Positions 17,233 to 26,108 of a stretch of 64,000 bases of DNA are shown in pieces. The position numbers and the translations under genes were made by a program. The stretch's first letter is position 1; the number at the start of each line of letters is the position of its first letter. The stretch is from Bacillus thuringiensis (GTDB lineage Bacteria; Bacillota; Bacilli; Bacillales; Bacillaceae_G): positions 865,501-929,500 of the forward strand of contig NZ_CP155559.1 in the NCBI RefSeq assembly GCF_022095615.2, given 5' to 3'. The notes beneath the pieces were generated by a model. That model ran no database searches and was not told where the DNA came from. It saw only the letters and a program-made list of their open reading frames with translations.

Positions 17233-19701
17233 ATGGCAAAGACTAACTCTTACAAAAAAGTAATCGCTGGTACAATGACAGCAGCAATGGTAGCAGGTGT
17301 TGTTTCTCCAGTAGCAGCAGCAGGTAAATCATTCCCGGACGTTCCAGAAAAATTCTGGGGAGAAGAGTCTATTAACTACTTAGTAGAAAAAGGCGCAGTT
17401 AAAGGTAACGACAAAGGAATGTTCGAGCCTGAAAAAGAAATCACTCGTGCAGAAGCAGCAACAATGATGGCTCAAATCTTAAACTTACCAATCGATAAAG
17501 ATGCTAAACCATCATTCGGTGATTCTCAAGGCCAATGGTATACTCCATTCATCGCAGCTGTAGAAAAAGCTGGCGTTGTTAAAGGTAAAGGCGAAGGCAA
17601 ATTCGATCCAACTGGAAAAATCGACCGCGTTTCTATGGCATCTCTTCTTGTAGAAGCTTACAAATTAGATACTAAAGTAAACGTTCCTCTAGAAACTAAA
17701 TTCGATGATTTAAAAGATAGCTGGGGTAAAGATAAAGCTAACATCCTAGTTAAATTAGGAATCTCTGTTGGTACTGGCGACAAATGGGAGCCAAATAAAT
17801 CTGTAACTAAAGCAGAAGCAGCTCAATTTATTGCTATGACTGACAAGCAGTTCGGACAAAAAGAAGAAGCTAAAGTTGAGTCTATTAAAGCAATCAATGC
17901 TAAAGAAATCGAAGTTAAACTTGGCGCTACAGTGAAAGAAGAAGATGTGAAGAACGCAAAATTCACTCTTTCTCAAGGAACTAATGCAACAGCAGTTACT
18001 GCAAAAATCGGCGAAGATAAAAAATCTGTAATCTTAACATTAGATGGAGATGCGAAACTTAAAAATAAAGAAGCTTATGTTCTAACTGTTGAAGGCTTAA
18101 AAGCTACTGATGGAAAAGAAATTCCAAAAGCATTAGAAGTTATCTTCTTTAACGATGAAGTAGCTCCAACTGTATCTACAGTATCTACTCCAGACGGAAA
18201 ACTTAAAGTTGTGTTCAGCGAGAAATTAGATGCAGCAAAAGGTGCAACTGTTGTAGTTAATGGTCAAAAAGTTGAGGGTAAAGTTGAAAACAATACTTTC
18301 ACTTCTACTAATGCTCTAAATCTTGAGAATGGTAAAGAATTCTCAATCATCGTAACTGGTGCTACAGATTTATCTAATAACGCTATGGAAATGTACGAAG
18401 GTAAAGCTACTTATAAAGTAGAGAAAGATACTACAGCTCCAGAAGTTAAAGATGTAAAAGTTAAAGAAATTACTGCTGAAGGAAAAGCAACATTAGAAGT
18501 TACTTTCTCAGAAGAACTTGCTGAGAATGGTCAAGGAACAGTTGTAGTTAAAAAAGGTAAAGAAGAATTAAAATCTGCAATTGCTCGTGATGCTCAAGAT
18601 AAAACAAAGGCAGTTATTGAAGTAACAGGTGCTCTTAAAACAAACGAAACTGCTGCAGATCTTACAGTTGAATTTGTTGGCTACAAAGATTTAGCTAACA
18701 ACGTAGGTTCTAAAGTATCTAAAGCAGTAAAAGTTTCAAAAGACGTTGTAGCTCCTAACTTCGTAAAAGTTGAAGCTGATCAAGATAAAGCAGCGACATT
18801 CACTTTTGACAAAGAAGTAACTGCACAAGATGGAAAACTTCGTGTAATTAACTTAGATACAAGTAAAGATGTAACTGCTGATGTAAAAGTTGCACCAACT
18901 AAAGATAATAAAAAAGGTATTACATTAACATTCCCAGCAAAAGGTAACTACAAAGTAGCTGCTGCAAAAGGTCTTGTAAAAGATGCAGCTGGTAATGAGT
19001 CTGTAGCATTTACTAAAGAAGTAAAAGTTGTAGAAAAAGAAACTGAAAAAGAAACAGATAAAGTAGCTCCAGTAGTAAAAGCTGTAGCTTATGATAAAGC
19101 TACAAATAAAATTACAGTAAACTTTGAGAAAGAAGTAAAAGGTGGTCAGGTTGCTGAATCAGCTTCTAATGTAAATAATTACACATTAGCTGGTGCTAAA
19201 TTACCAGAAGGTACTTTAATTGTATTAGACGGTACAAATGCAATTATTGAATTACCATCTACATTTACTTTCGAAAAATCAGAAACAGTTAAATTTACAG
19301 TAGCTAATGTTGCAAACAAAGATGGAGTAAAAATGGGTACAGCAAACCTATTATTAGAAGTTAAAGATACAAAAGCTCCTGAATTCAAATCAGCTAAAAT
19401 TACAAAAGTTGATGCTAAAGAAATCACTTTAACATTCTCTGAAGCTGTAAACGTTGATACAACTGACTTCACAGTTGATTTAAACGGTGTAGAATTAACT
19501 GTAGCAAAAGCTAACGAAAATGCAGAAGCTGCTAAAGACGTAGTTCTTAAAGTAACAGCTCCAACAGATGTTAACTTAGCAACTGGTACAGTAACAGTAA
19601 AAGCTAAAGAATTAGAAAATAATGCTAAATATGAGTTCAAAACTGCTGACAAAGCAGGAAATGCACTTGTTGCTTTCAAATCAGTAACAGCAACTCGCTA
19701 A
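17233..19701 (+). CDS. sap: Sap-type S-layer protein with six Ig-like repeats
   Basis: Secreted S-layer protein of 822 residues. The signal peptide ends PVAAA around residue 29. Three SLH domains (about 31-205) bind pyruvylated SCWP. The remainder consists of about six beta-sandwich repeats of roughly 95 residues; five begin with a D..AP block (NDEVAPTVS, KDTTAPEVK, KDVVAPNFV, TDKVAPVVK, KDTKAPEFK) and resemble SwmB/Ig-like S-layer modules. The signal and SLH region are Sap-like, but the assembly part differs from the B. anthracis Sap sequence I remember. A near-perfect AAGGAGG site and a strong codon bias indicate very high expression. Export is expected through SecA2/SlaP. Confidence 0.9.
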   Translation: MAKTNSYKKVIAGTMTAAMVAGVVSPVAAAGKSFPDVPEKFWGEESINYLVEKGAVKGNDKGMFEPEKEITRAEAATMMAQILNLPIDKDAKPSFGDSQGQWYTPFIAAVEKAGVVKGKGEGKFDPTGKIDRVSMASLLVEAYKLDTKVNVPLETKFDDLKDSWGKDKANILVKLGISVGTGDKWEPNKSVTKAEAAQFIAMTDKQFGQKEEAKVESIKAINAKEIEVKLGATVKEEDVKNAKFTLSQGTNATAVTAKIGEDKKSVILTLDGDAKLKNKEAYVLTVEGLKATDGKEIPKALEVIFFNDEVAPTVSTVSTPDGKLKVVFSEKLDAAKGATVVVNGQKVEGKVENNTFTSTNALNLENGKEFSIIVTGATDLSNNAMEMYEGKATYKVEKDTTAPEVKDVKVKEITAEGKATLEVTFSEELAENGQGTVVVKKGKEELKSAIARDAQDKTKAVIEVTGALKTNETAADLTVEFVGYKDLANNVGSKVSKAVKVSKDVVAPNFVKVEADQDKAATFTFDKEVTAQDGKLRVINLDTSKDVTADVKVAPTKDNKKGITLTFPAKGNYKVAAAKGLVKDAAGNESVAFTKEVKVVEKETEKETDKVAPVVKAVAYDKATNKITVNFEKEVKGGQVAESASNVNNYTLAGAKLPEGTLIVLDGTNAIIELPSTFTFEKSETVKFTVANVANKDGVKMGTANLLLEVKDTKAPEFKSAKITKVDAKEITLTFSEAVNVDTTDFTVDLNGVELTVAKANENAEAAKDVVLKVTAPTDVNLATGTVTVKAKELENNAKYEFKTADKAGNALVAFKSVTATR

Positions 19702-19722
19702 TTGAAGTTTCTTTCAATAGAA

Positions 19723-19753
19723 AGAGTCCACATCATGTGGGCTCTTTTTTTAT
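19723..19753 (+). terminator. Terminator of sap
   Basis: AGAGTCCACA/TGTGGGCTCT stem with a TCA loop and seven T. Confidence 0.92.
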
Positions 19754-19935
19754 GGTTAATTTTTATATAAAACGATCTCAAAAAAATAGATCATATTTTA
19801 CAGATTAGTAGTTAGCTTTATTGAGAAATAAATCGAAAACGTTTTCAAAAATAGAGGAATACCACATTGATATGTAAATTATTTGTAAATTCACACCTTT
19901 TTTTGTTAAAAAAACATAAGAATATAGGTGTAATT

Positions 19936-20172
19936 TGTCGAATTCAAGAATTTACGGTCGAATGTAGTCTGAAAATTGTATTTATTGTAAAAAATATTTA
20001 AGTGATAAAGTGGAAATATATGCTATAATTCCAATTGTGTATTCGATATGAAAAATATGCGAAGCGCAGTGAGAGTGGTTTGTAGGAAAAACAGTTTATT
20101 CATTTCTATATTTGAGTATTATTAATATCAGAATAATACGATTAAAAGACTGAATTATCAGAATGTGTCGAA
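19936..20172 (+). promoter_or_regulatory. Spo0A-box-like motifs upstream of eag
   Basis: Exact TGTCGAA occurs at 19936 and 20166, and GGTCGAA at 19956, in the same orientation as those upstream of sap. The pair at 19936/19956 is spaced 20 bases, about two helical turns. Confidence 0.6.
20021..20029 (+). promoter_or_regulatory. Candidate extended -10 promoter of eag
   Basis: TGCTATAAT fits the extended -10 consensus TGnTATAAT. If used, it gives a leader of about 380 bases. Published work ties eag to SigH and growth phase; I could not fix a SigH promoter by eye. Confidence 0.5.
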
Positions 20173-20353
20173 TCTTCTTTTGAGAAAGTTCTTGATAACG
20201 AATAGTTTTGTATAGTATGATGAACTTGTTTCAAAAAATGGTATTTAACCCTTATATTTACATCTAACGGTTTGTATCATTTTATTATGTGAACTACTTT
20301 TCATTATAGTATTTTTGTTTGTGTTTTTATTGTTTTATGGCGTTTCTAACTAG

Positions 20354-20386
20354 CTAGTTTTCAAATTTAATATGATATGAAACTAG
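20354..20386 (+). promoter_or_regulatory. Leader hairpin of eag
   Basis: CTAGTTTTC (20354-20362) pairs with GAAACTAG (20379-20386). This hairpin lies 13 bases before the AAGGAGG site and matches the arms and position of the sap leader hairpin. Confidence 0.7.
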
Positions 20387-20417
20387 TAGCATATTCCTGA
20401 AGGAGGAAATTTATAAA

Positions 20418-23060
20418 ATGGCAAAGACTAACTCTTACAAAAAAGTAATCGCAGGTACGATGACAGCAGCAATGGTAGCAGGAATTGTAGCTCCAGTAGC
20501 AGCGGCAGGTAAAACGTTCCCAGACGTGGAAAATCACTGGTCTAAAGACTCAGTTTACTACTTAGTAGAAAAAGGTGCAATTGCAGGTAAGCCAGACGGT
20601 ACATATGCTCCAGATGAGACAATCGATCGTTCTTCTGCAGCTGTTATTTTCACTAAAATTTTAAATTTACCAGTTGATGACAATGCGCAACCTTCTTTCA
20701 AAGATGCTAAAAATACATGGGCTGCTAAATATATCGCAGCAGTTGAAAAAGCTGGTATCGTTAAAGGTGACGGTAAAGATAATTTCTATCCTGAAGGAAA
20801 GATTGACCGTGCTTCTTTCGCGTCTATGCTAGTAGGTGCTTATAACTTAAAAGAAAAAGTAGATGGCACATTAGTTACAAACTTTGATGATTTAAGAGGA
20901 CATTGGGGTGAAGAGAAAGCTAACATCCTAATCAACCTTGGAATCTCTGTAGGTACTGGTGGTAAATGGGAGCCAAATAAATCTGTATCTCGTGCAGAAG
21001 CAGCTCAATTTATCGCATTAACAGATAAAAAATATGCAAAACCAGAGAACAGTGATGCGAAAGTAACAAACGTTGCTGCTACTGAGCCAACACAATTAAC
21101 GTTAACTGGTACAGGATTAAACAAGCTTACAGCTGAAGATGTTACGCTTGAAGGAAATAAAGCAATTGCACTTGAAGCTAGTAAAGATGGGAAATCTGCA
21201 GTTGTAACGTTAAGTGGAAAAATTGCTCCAAATAAAGAGCTTCCTGTTAAAGTAAAAGGCAATACATTTATTGTAAAGTATGTATACGAAGTGAAAAAAT
21301 TACGCGTAGAACAACTTACATTCGATGACGATCGTGCAGATCAAGCAGTTGTCTTCAAATTAAATGAAGAAAAAGGCAACGCTGATATCGAGTATTTAGA
21401 TATCGCTGGTCATGATGTGAAATTTGTTGCGAATAAATTAGATGGCACTCCAGCAAACATCTTTGAAGGTGGCACTTCAGAGTCAAAAACTGGTAAGCTA
21501 GCAGTTGGTATCGATGAAGGTAAATACAAAGTGGAAGTACAAGTTACGAAACGTGGCGGCATCACAGTTTCTAACACTGGTATTATCGAAGTGAAAAACC
21601 TTGATGCAGAAGCAACTGCAATTAAAGATGTTGTATTTGCAGTAGATACAGATAAAGCTGGTGTAAATTACGCTAAAGCTTTAAGTGGAACAGACTTCAC
21701 ATTAAACAGCAAAACTTTAGTTGCTGGTGAAAAAGCTGGTATCCATAAAGTTGTTGCTCAAATTAATAAAGAAAACAAAGTTGTTGATCCTAGCGCGATT
21801 AGCTTAAAATCATCTAACCCAGGTGTTATCTCTGTTAAAAACGGTGAAATTAAAGCGGAAGCAGCTGGTTCTGCAACACTTACAGTTAAAGTTGGCGATG
21901 TAACAAAAACATTTGATTTCGTTGTAAAAACGGATACTCGTAAGCTTACAACTGTAAAAGCTAACCCAGATCAATTAAAAGTTGTAGATGGTAGATCTTT
22001 ACCAGTAACATTCGTAACGACTGACCAATACGGCGATCCATTTGGTGCGAATACTGGTGCGATTAAAGAAGTATTCCCACAAACGGGTGTTGTAAAAGTA
22101 TTAGATGTTACTACAACAAATGAAGGTTCTATCGGTACATCTTCTATTCAAGTTAAAGGTGAGAACGTTGGAGCTGGTACAATCCACTTCCAAAATCCAA
22201 ATGCAAGTGGTGAAGGTTATGGATCACTTCATGTTGAAGTTACGAAGAGCAACGTCGGTCATGAAGCTCCACGCTTAGAGCTTGTTTCTAAAGCTGGTCA
22301 AAAAGGTGAAGCTGCTGACACTACACTTGGTGCTGGAAATAAAGTAGCATACCAATTATCTAATTACACTACTGAAGGTGTATATGCTGATGCAGCTGAC
22401 TTAGCAGGATATGAGTTTAGAGTAGGTAATGATAAAATCGCTTCTGCTAAAATTGAAGGAAAAACATTAAAAGTAACAGGTAAAACAGCAGGTGTTACAG
22501 ATGTTATCTTAACGAAAGATGGCGCTACAGCTGGACACGCAACTATTACTGTTACACAAGAAAACATCCAAATTACATCTGTTAAATTTAAAGATGTTGA
22601 GGTTGAACAATTCGAAAACCGTAAAGTTGATATCGACAGAGTGCTAGACGTTGTGAAGAGTGATAAAGATGATGTTCTAAACGGCATCAAATTAAATATC
22701 TCAACAGAACATAAAGTACGTATCGTTGATGCTGAAGGTCCAGATCAAGGTAAAGTTTACTTAGATCGTAACGACAATGCTACATTCGATGGTAATGATG
22801 TTGCGCTTGGTTATGTAACAGCTGTTAAATCAAATGATACAGTATCTGAAGAAAAAAATGATTTATTCAAATTCTTAACTGATGAAGTTAAAGATGAAAA
22901 CGGCAATGTTGTTAAGAAAAACGACGTCTTCAAAGGTGTAACAACTGCATTTGGAGATAAAGGTACAGTAATCTTTAAAGTTGTGAAGGACAGATTTGCA
23001 CCAACTACTGAGTATGGTACGAAAGCTGTAACAATCAACGTTATTAAAGAAAAAATCTAA
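20418..23060 (+). CDS. eag: EA1 S-layer protein
   Basis: Second S-layer protein, 880 residues. It has a near-identical signal peptide (VIAGTMTAAMVAGIVAPVAAA) and three SLH domains (about 31-205). A long beta-rich assembly region follows in which many blocks match B. anthracis EA1 as I remember it, for example VEVQVTKRGG, PVTFVTTDQYGDPFGAN and VYLDRN. B. anthracis EA1 is 862 residues, so this ortholog is slightly longer and clearly diverged. Strong AAGGAGG site and terminator; expression presumably replaces or accompanies Sap by growth phase. SCWP anchoring depends on CsaB and Pat proteins encoded on either side. Confidence 0.93.
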   Translation: MAKTNSYKKVIAGTMTAAMVAGIVAPVAAAGKTFPDVENHWSKDSVYYLVEKGAIAGKPDGTYAPDETIDRSSAAVIFTKILNLPVDDNAQPSFKDAKNTWAAKYIAAVEKAGIVKGDGKDNFYPEGKIDRASFASMLVGAYNLKEKVDGTLVTNFDDLRGHWGEEKANILINLGISVGTGGKWEPNKSVSRAEAAQFIALTDKKYAKPENSDAKVTNVAATEPTQLTLTGTGLNKLTAEDVTLEGNKAIALEASKDGKSAVVTLSGKIAPNKELPVKVKGNTFIVKYVYEVKKLRVEQLTFDDDRADQAVVFKLNEEKGNADIEYLDIAGHDVKFVANKLDGTPANIFEGGTSESKTGKLAVGIDEGKYKVEVQVTKRGGITVSNTGIIEVKNLDAEATAIKDVVFAVDTDKAGVNYAKALSGTDFTLNSKTLVAGEKAGIHKVVAQINKENKVVDPSAISLKSSNPGVISVKNGEIKAEAAGSATLTVKVGDVTKTFDFVVKTDTRKLTTVKANPDQLKVVDGRSLPVTFVTTDQYGDPFGANTGAIKEVFPQTGVVKVLDVTTTNEGSIGTSSIQVKGENVGAGTIHFQNPNASGEGYGSLHVEVTKSNVGHEAPRLELVSKAGQKGEAADTTLGAGNKVAYQLSNYTTEGVYADAADLAGYEFRVGNDKIASAKIEGKTLKVTGKTAGVTDVILTKDGATAGHATITVTQENIQITSVKFKDVEVEQFENRKVDIDRVLDVVKSDKDDVLNGIKLNISTEHKVRIVDAEGPDQGKVYLDRNDNATFDGNDVALGYVTAVKSNDTVSEEKNDLFKFLTDEVKDENGNVVKKNDVFKGVTTAFGDKGTVIFKVVKDRFAPTTEYGTKAVTINVIKEKI

Positions 23061-23072
23061 TGATTAGATTTG

Positions 23073-23107
23073 CAATCCTCATGTCATTGTGACATGAGGA
23101 TTGTTTT
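23073..23107 (+). terminator. Terminator of eag
   Basis: A perfect 14-bp stem (CAATCCTCATGTCA and its complement) with a TTG loop and a T run. Confidence 0.93.
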
Positions 23108-23117
23108 TGGTTTTGAA

Positions 23118-23160
23118 AAAAATAGGTCTCTTTAGAGGATTCTAAAGAGACCTATTTTTA
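23118..23160. terminator. Terminator of patB1, also usable from the eag side
   Basis: A long stem with arm AATAGGTCTCTTTAGA, flanked by A and T runs, between eag and the convergent patB1 gene. Confidence 0.88.
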
Positions 23161-23164
23161 ATAG

Positions 23165-24355
23165 TTATTTCTTAAACTTAAACATATCCCCACTCAAGTT
23201 CGAATCACTATACACGAACAATACCATGTTAATGTTGTTGTCTTTCATGTATTGATATACATCTTTTTCGTGATAGTGACGCAGGTCAAGGATAGATGTA
23301 TGTTTAAAGTTTTGTGCTAAGTGTGGCACGATTGCGTTTGCGAATGAGTCTTTTAGGACTAAGGCACGTACTTCATTTGGTGCATTGTTATTTTCAAAGA
23401 CGATTTCTGGATAGTCGTCCGTATAATAACCTGCGTATGATGTTGTATCTTTTTGTTTTTCTATGCCGTATATGTCATCTAAGTTTTGGTGAACAGTACC
23501 TGTCACATCTTTTGCGGTTACACTTGTGAAATTGAAACCGTCTTTCGGTGTGTAGTAGCACAATTTTTCACCCGTTGCATCGATGAGTTGGTATAGTTGG
23601 TTGTTGAAGCTACCGACTAAATGCTTATTTTGCGCACATGTACGAGTATAGTCTTCTTTTTTTATTTCTTTTCCTTTATATATAGAAGATTGTTGCCCGA
23701 TTGTGTTCATTATATATTGGTAGCCTAAGAAGGCACCGTCCATATTCCAATGATGATCTGTTTTGAAATACATGTCCTGTATTTCTTCGTTCGTATAGTT
23801 CTGTTTAAAGTGCTCCATCAGTTTTATTGGCTTTACGTCAGCTGGAAGTTTTTTTAGGAAGTAATTTAAATTGTCCTGTGCATATGTGTAAATATGAGAA
23901 GGTAATTTAAATGATAAAGCATTCGTTTTTGACGGTGGTAAAGCAAAGTAAAACTCAACGTTTTGTTCTTTTGAAAACTGAGATAAGTCGTTTATAGCGG
24001 GCATGGATTGATCAATTTCATTATATTTTTTCGTCCACGCTGGATTTTTCAAGAGCCATTTATCATCAGTCAAAATAATGTCGTTAATGAGAGATTTGCC
24101 CATATTAATTTGGGCGATTGTATAGCTTTTAATAAATTCATCTCGTCCGATTAGTTGATCATTTGTGTATGTTTCAAAATCTTTAAAGAAGCTACCAGTT
24201 AGGAGAGCTTCTTTCGTCAGTGCTGGTTTTTGAGCGAGCGGCCGATTTTCAACTGGTGAAATGGCTCGGTCTGTTTTGAGTACCGATAGTATGCCAAATG
24301 AAAAGATAATGGTGAGAAAACCGATTAATAGGATGAGGTTTCCCAATTTTTTCAT
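23165..24355 (-). CDS. patB1: PatB1-like SCWP O-acetyltransferase (DHHW/SGNH family)
   Basis: Extracytoplasmic acetyltransferase of 396 residues with one N-terminal membrane anchor (LILLIGFLTIIFSFGILSVL). The AlgX/DHHW motif FKTDHHWNMDG and the nucleophile block VLKDSFANAIVPHL are both present. In B. cereus PatB1 O-acetylates the SCWP with acetyl groups passed through the membrane by PatA1, which affects S-layer anchoring. It follows the MBOAT gene on the minus strand. The 111-base gap contains a bcr1-like repeat, after which AAGGAAAAG serves as ribosome site. The 1/2 numbering is from memory of the locus order. Confidence 0.85.
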   Translation of the reverse strand: MKKLGNLILLIGFLTIIFSFGILSVLKTDRAISPVENRPLAQKPALTKEALLTGSFFKDFETYTNDQLIGRDEFIKSYTIAQINMGKSLINDIILTDDKWLLKNPAWTKKYNEIDQSMPAINDLSQFSKEQNVEFYFALPPSKTNALSFKLPSHIYTYAQDNLNYFLKKLPADVKPIKLMEHFKQNYTNEEIQDMYFKTDHHWNMDGAFLGYQYIMNTIGQQSSIYKGKEIKKEDYTRTCAQNKHLVGSFNNQLYQLIDATGEKLCYYTPKDGFNFTSVTAKDVTGTVHQNLDDIYGIEKQKDTTSYAGYYTDDYPEIVFENNNAPNEVRALVLKDSFANAIVPHLAQNFKHTSILDLRHYHEKDVYQYMKDNNINMVLFVYSDSNLSGDMFKFKK

Positions 24356-24374
24356 AATAACTTTTCCTTCCTAC

Positions 24375-24465
24375 ATAAAGTGAAACTTTAATCAGTGGGG
24401 ACATCCTCCACTGGTTATCAGCCTTAACCAATCGGGCTTTTACTGCCCGGCAAATAGCGGGATAA
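24375..24465. repeat. bcr1-like repeat, copy B, inside the patA1-patB1 operon
   Basis: On the plus strand it runs from ATAAAGTGAAACTTTAATCAG to CTGCCCGGCAAATAGCGGGA. The ends match copy A (2391 on) and copy C (47302-47357). It fills almost the whole intergenic gap and must be transcribed with the operon. Internal complementarity (CCACTGGTTA/TAACCAATCGGG and TGGGGACATCCTCCA) suggests a folded RNA. Confidence 0.75.
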
Positions 24466-24466
24466 G

Positions 24467-25882
24467 TTAAAACCTGAAATAAATAAATGGATTATATGTT
24501 GAGTTAATCAAGTACATAACCGAAATCATAAATAATGTTAGTAGTAATATAGGCCGTACAATTTGCATCGTGAACATATACGTTTTTGGCGCAAGTTCTA
24601 GTATGTTTTTTATTCGTTTTAAAATCGGCGTCGCTGCGATACAGGCAATGAGAAATACGATAATGTATTCATGTACGTATAACATTGTGTTGTCATCGAT
24701 GAAAGATTGTCCTCCTATGCCGAACATCGCTTTTAAATATTGGAACGAGTAAGCGAAGTTGTCAGCTCGGAAGAAGACCCAACCAATCATAACGATTAGT
24801 AATACGTATGCATGTTGCAGCGGTTTCCATAGTTTGTTTAATATTTTTTCGAATCCAGCTTTTTCAATTGAAATAATAAAGCCGTAATATAAGCCCCAGG
24901 CGATAAATGTCCAACTTGCCCCGTGCCATAAACCAGTTAATCCCCATACGATGAAGAGGTTACGATAATTCGCTAGTTTTGAAACGCGATTTCCGCCGAG
25001 CGGGATATATATGTAATCGCGGAACCAAGAACCAAGTGTAATATGCCATCTTCTCCAAAACTCTGAAATCGATTTAGAGATGTACGGATAGTTGAAGTTT
25101 TTCGGGAAATCAAATCCGAACATTTTTCCAATTCCGATTGCCATATCAGAGTACCCTGAGAAATCGAAATAAATTTGCAGGGTGTAGGCAATAATACCGA
25201 TCCATGCCGTTCCAACACTTATTTCAGATGGTGGTAAGGCAAATATTTTATCGGCTACAAATCCGACTTGGTTGGCGATTAATATTTTTTTTGCTAGTCC
25301 GAGAACGAAGATTTGAATACCTTCTATGAATCGTTCAAAAGAATGAATGCGCGTTTTAATTTGCTCAGCGACGATATTGTAACGAACAATTGGTCCGGCA
25401 ATAAGCTGAGGGAAAATAGATATATATAGCGCTAAGTTAAGTGGATTTTTTTGAACATCCCCATCTTTACGGTATATATCGATGACATAGGACATCGCTT
25501 GGAATGTATAAAATGAAATTCCAATTGGTAGTGGAATAGGTTCCACATGAATAGATAAGTGCAATACGTTGTTTAAAATGTCTGTGAAAAATGAAATATA
25601 TTTAAAATAAGATAGTAATAAAATATTTCCTACCACAGCCATAATTAAAAATGTGACTTTCATATTTTTTCGTTTATCATAATGATGCACGAGTAGGCCA
25701 AAGCAGTAGTTTAATACGATGGAAAAGAGCATTAAAAGAACGAAACGTGGTTCGCCCCATGCATAGAAAATTAAACTAAATGCAAGTAATACGAAATTAC
25801 GTAGCTCGGCACGCACTATAAAATAGAAAAATAATACGAGAGGTAAAAAGATAAATAAGAAAATCGAACTACTAAATACCAA
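24467..25882 (-). CDS. patA1: PatA1-like MBOAT acetyl-transfer membrane protein
   Basis: Membrane-bound O-acyltransferase of 471 residues with about 11-12 membrane segments. It begins MVFSSSIFLFIFLPLVLFF and carries the family core FPQLIAGPIVRY, YFDFSGYSDMAIGIGKMFGF, the FWRRWHITLGSWFRDY block and the catalytic-histidine segment GLWHGASWTFIAWG. It should carry acetyl groups across the membrane for PatB1. GAGGAGAG precedes the ATG at 25882. Transcribed as the first gene of a patA1-patB1 operon, divergent from patA2. Confidence 0.88.
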   Translation of the reverse strand: MVFSSSIFLFIFLPLVLFFYFIVRAELRNFVLLAFSLIFYAWGEPRFVLLMLFSIVLNYCFGLLVHHYDKRKNMKVTFLIMAVVGNILLLSYFKYISFFTDILNNVLHLSIHVEPIPLPIGISFYTFQAMSYVIDIYRKDGDVQKNPLNLALYISIFPQLIAGPIVRYNIVAEQIKTRIHSFERFIEGIQIFVLGLAKKILIANQVGFVADKIFALPPSEISVGTAWIGIIAYTLQIYFDFSGYSDMAIGIGKMFGFDFPKNFNYPYISKSISEFWRRWHITLGSWFRDYIYIPLGGNRVSKLANYRNLFIVWGLTGLWHGASWTFIAWGLYYGFIISIEKAGFEKILNKLWKPLQHAYVLLIVMIGWVFFRADNFAYSFQYLKAMFGIGGQSFIDDNTMLYVHEYIIVFLIACIAATPILKRIKNILELAPKTYMFTMQIVRPILLLTLFMISVMYLINSTYNPFIYFRF

Positions 25883-26041
25883 AGGACTCTCCTCACTTTT
25901 TCGAAATACATTTCGTGCAAAAAAACCGACATATCTATTATATATTCTTTTATATAATGATGCCTTTAATATTTTATCATGTTAATAATTCGATGAAAAT
26001 AATTATTCTATATAATAGAAGGAAAGCGGTATGGAATCCTT

Positions 26042-26071
26042 TTGACACTCGCTATCTGGATAAGATAAGAT
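26042..26071 (+). promoter_or_regulatory. Candidate promoter of patA2-patB2
   Basis: TTGACA at 26042-26047 and TAAGAT at 26066-26071 with 18-bp spacing, 40 bases upstream of the GTG start. Confidence 0.5.
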
Positions 26072-26108
26072 GAATAAGGTGTGATTTGTTTAGAAGGGAA
26101 GAGATGGT

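Noticed and set aside
19179..19679. 166-codon minus-strand frame inside sap
   Set aside because: Mirror of the biased codon use of the S-layer gene; no start signal.
17233..23060. B. anthracis as the source species
   Set aside because: Gene order agrees, but the Sap assembly region and EA1 length differ from those remembered, so only B. cereus group is claimed.
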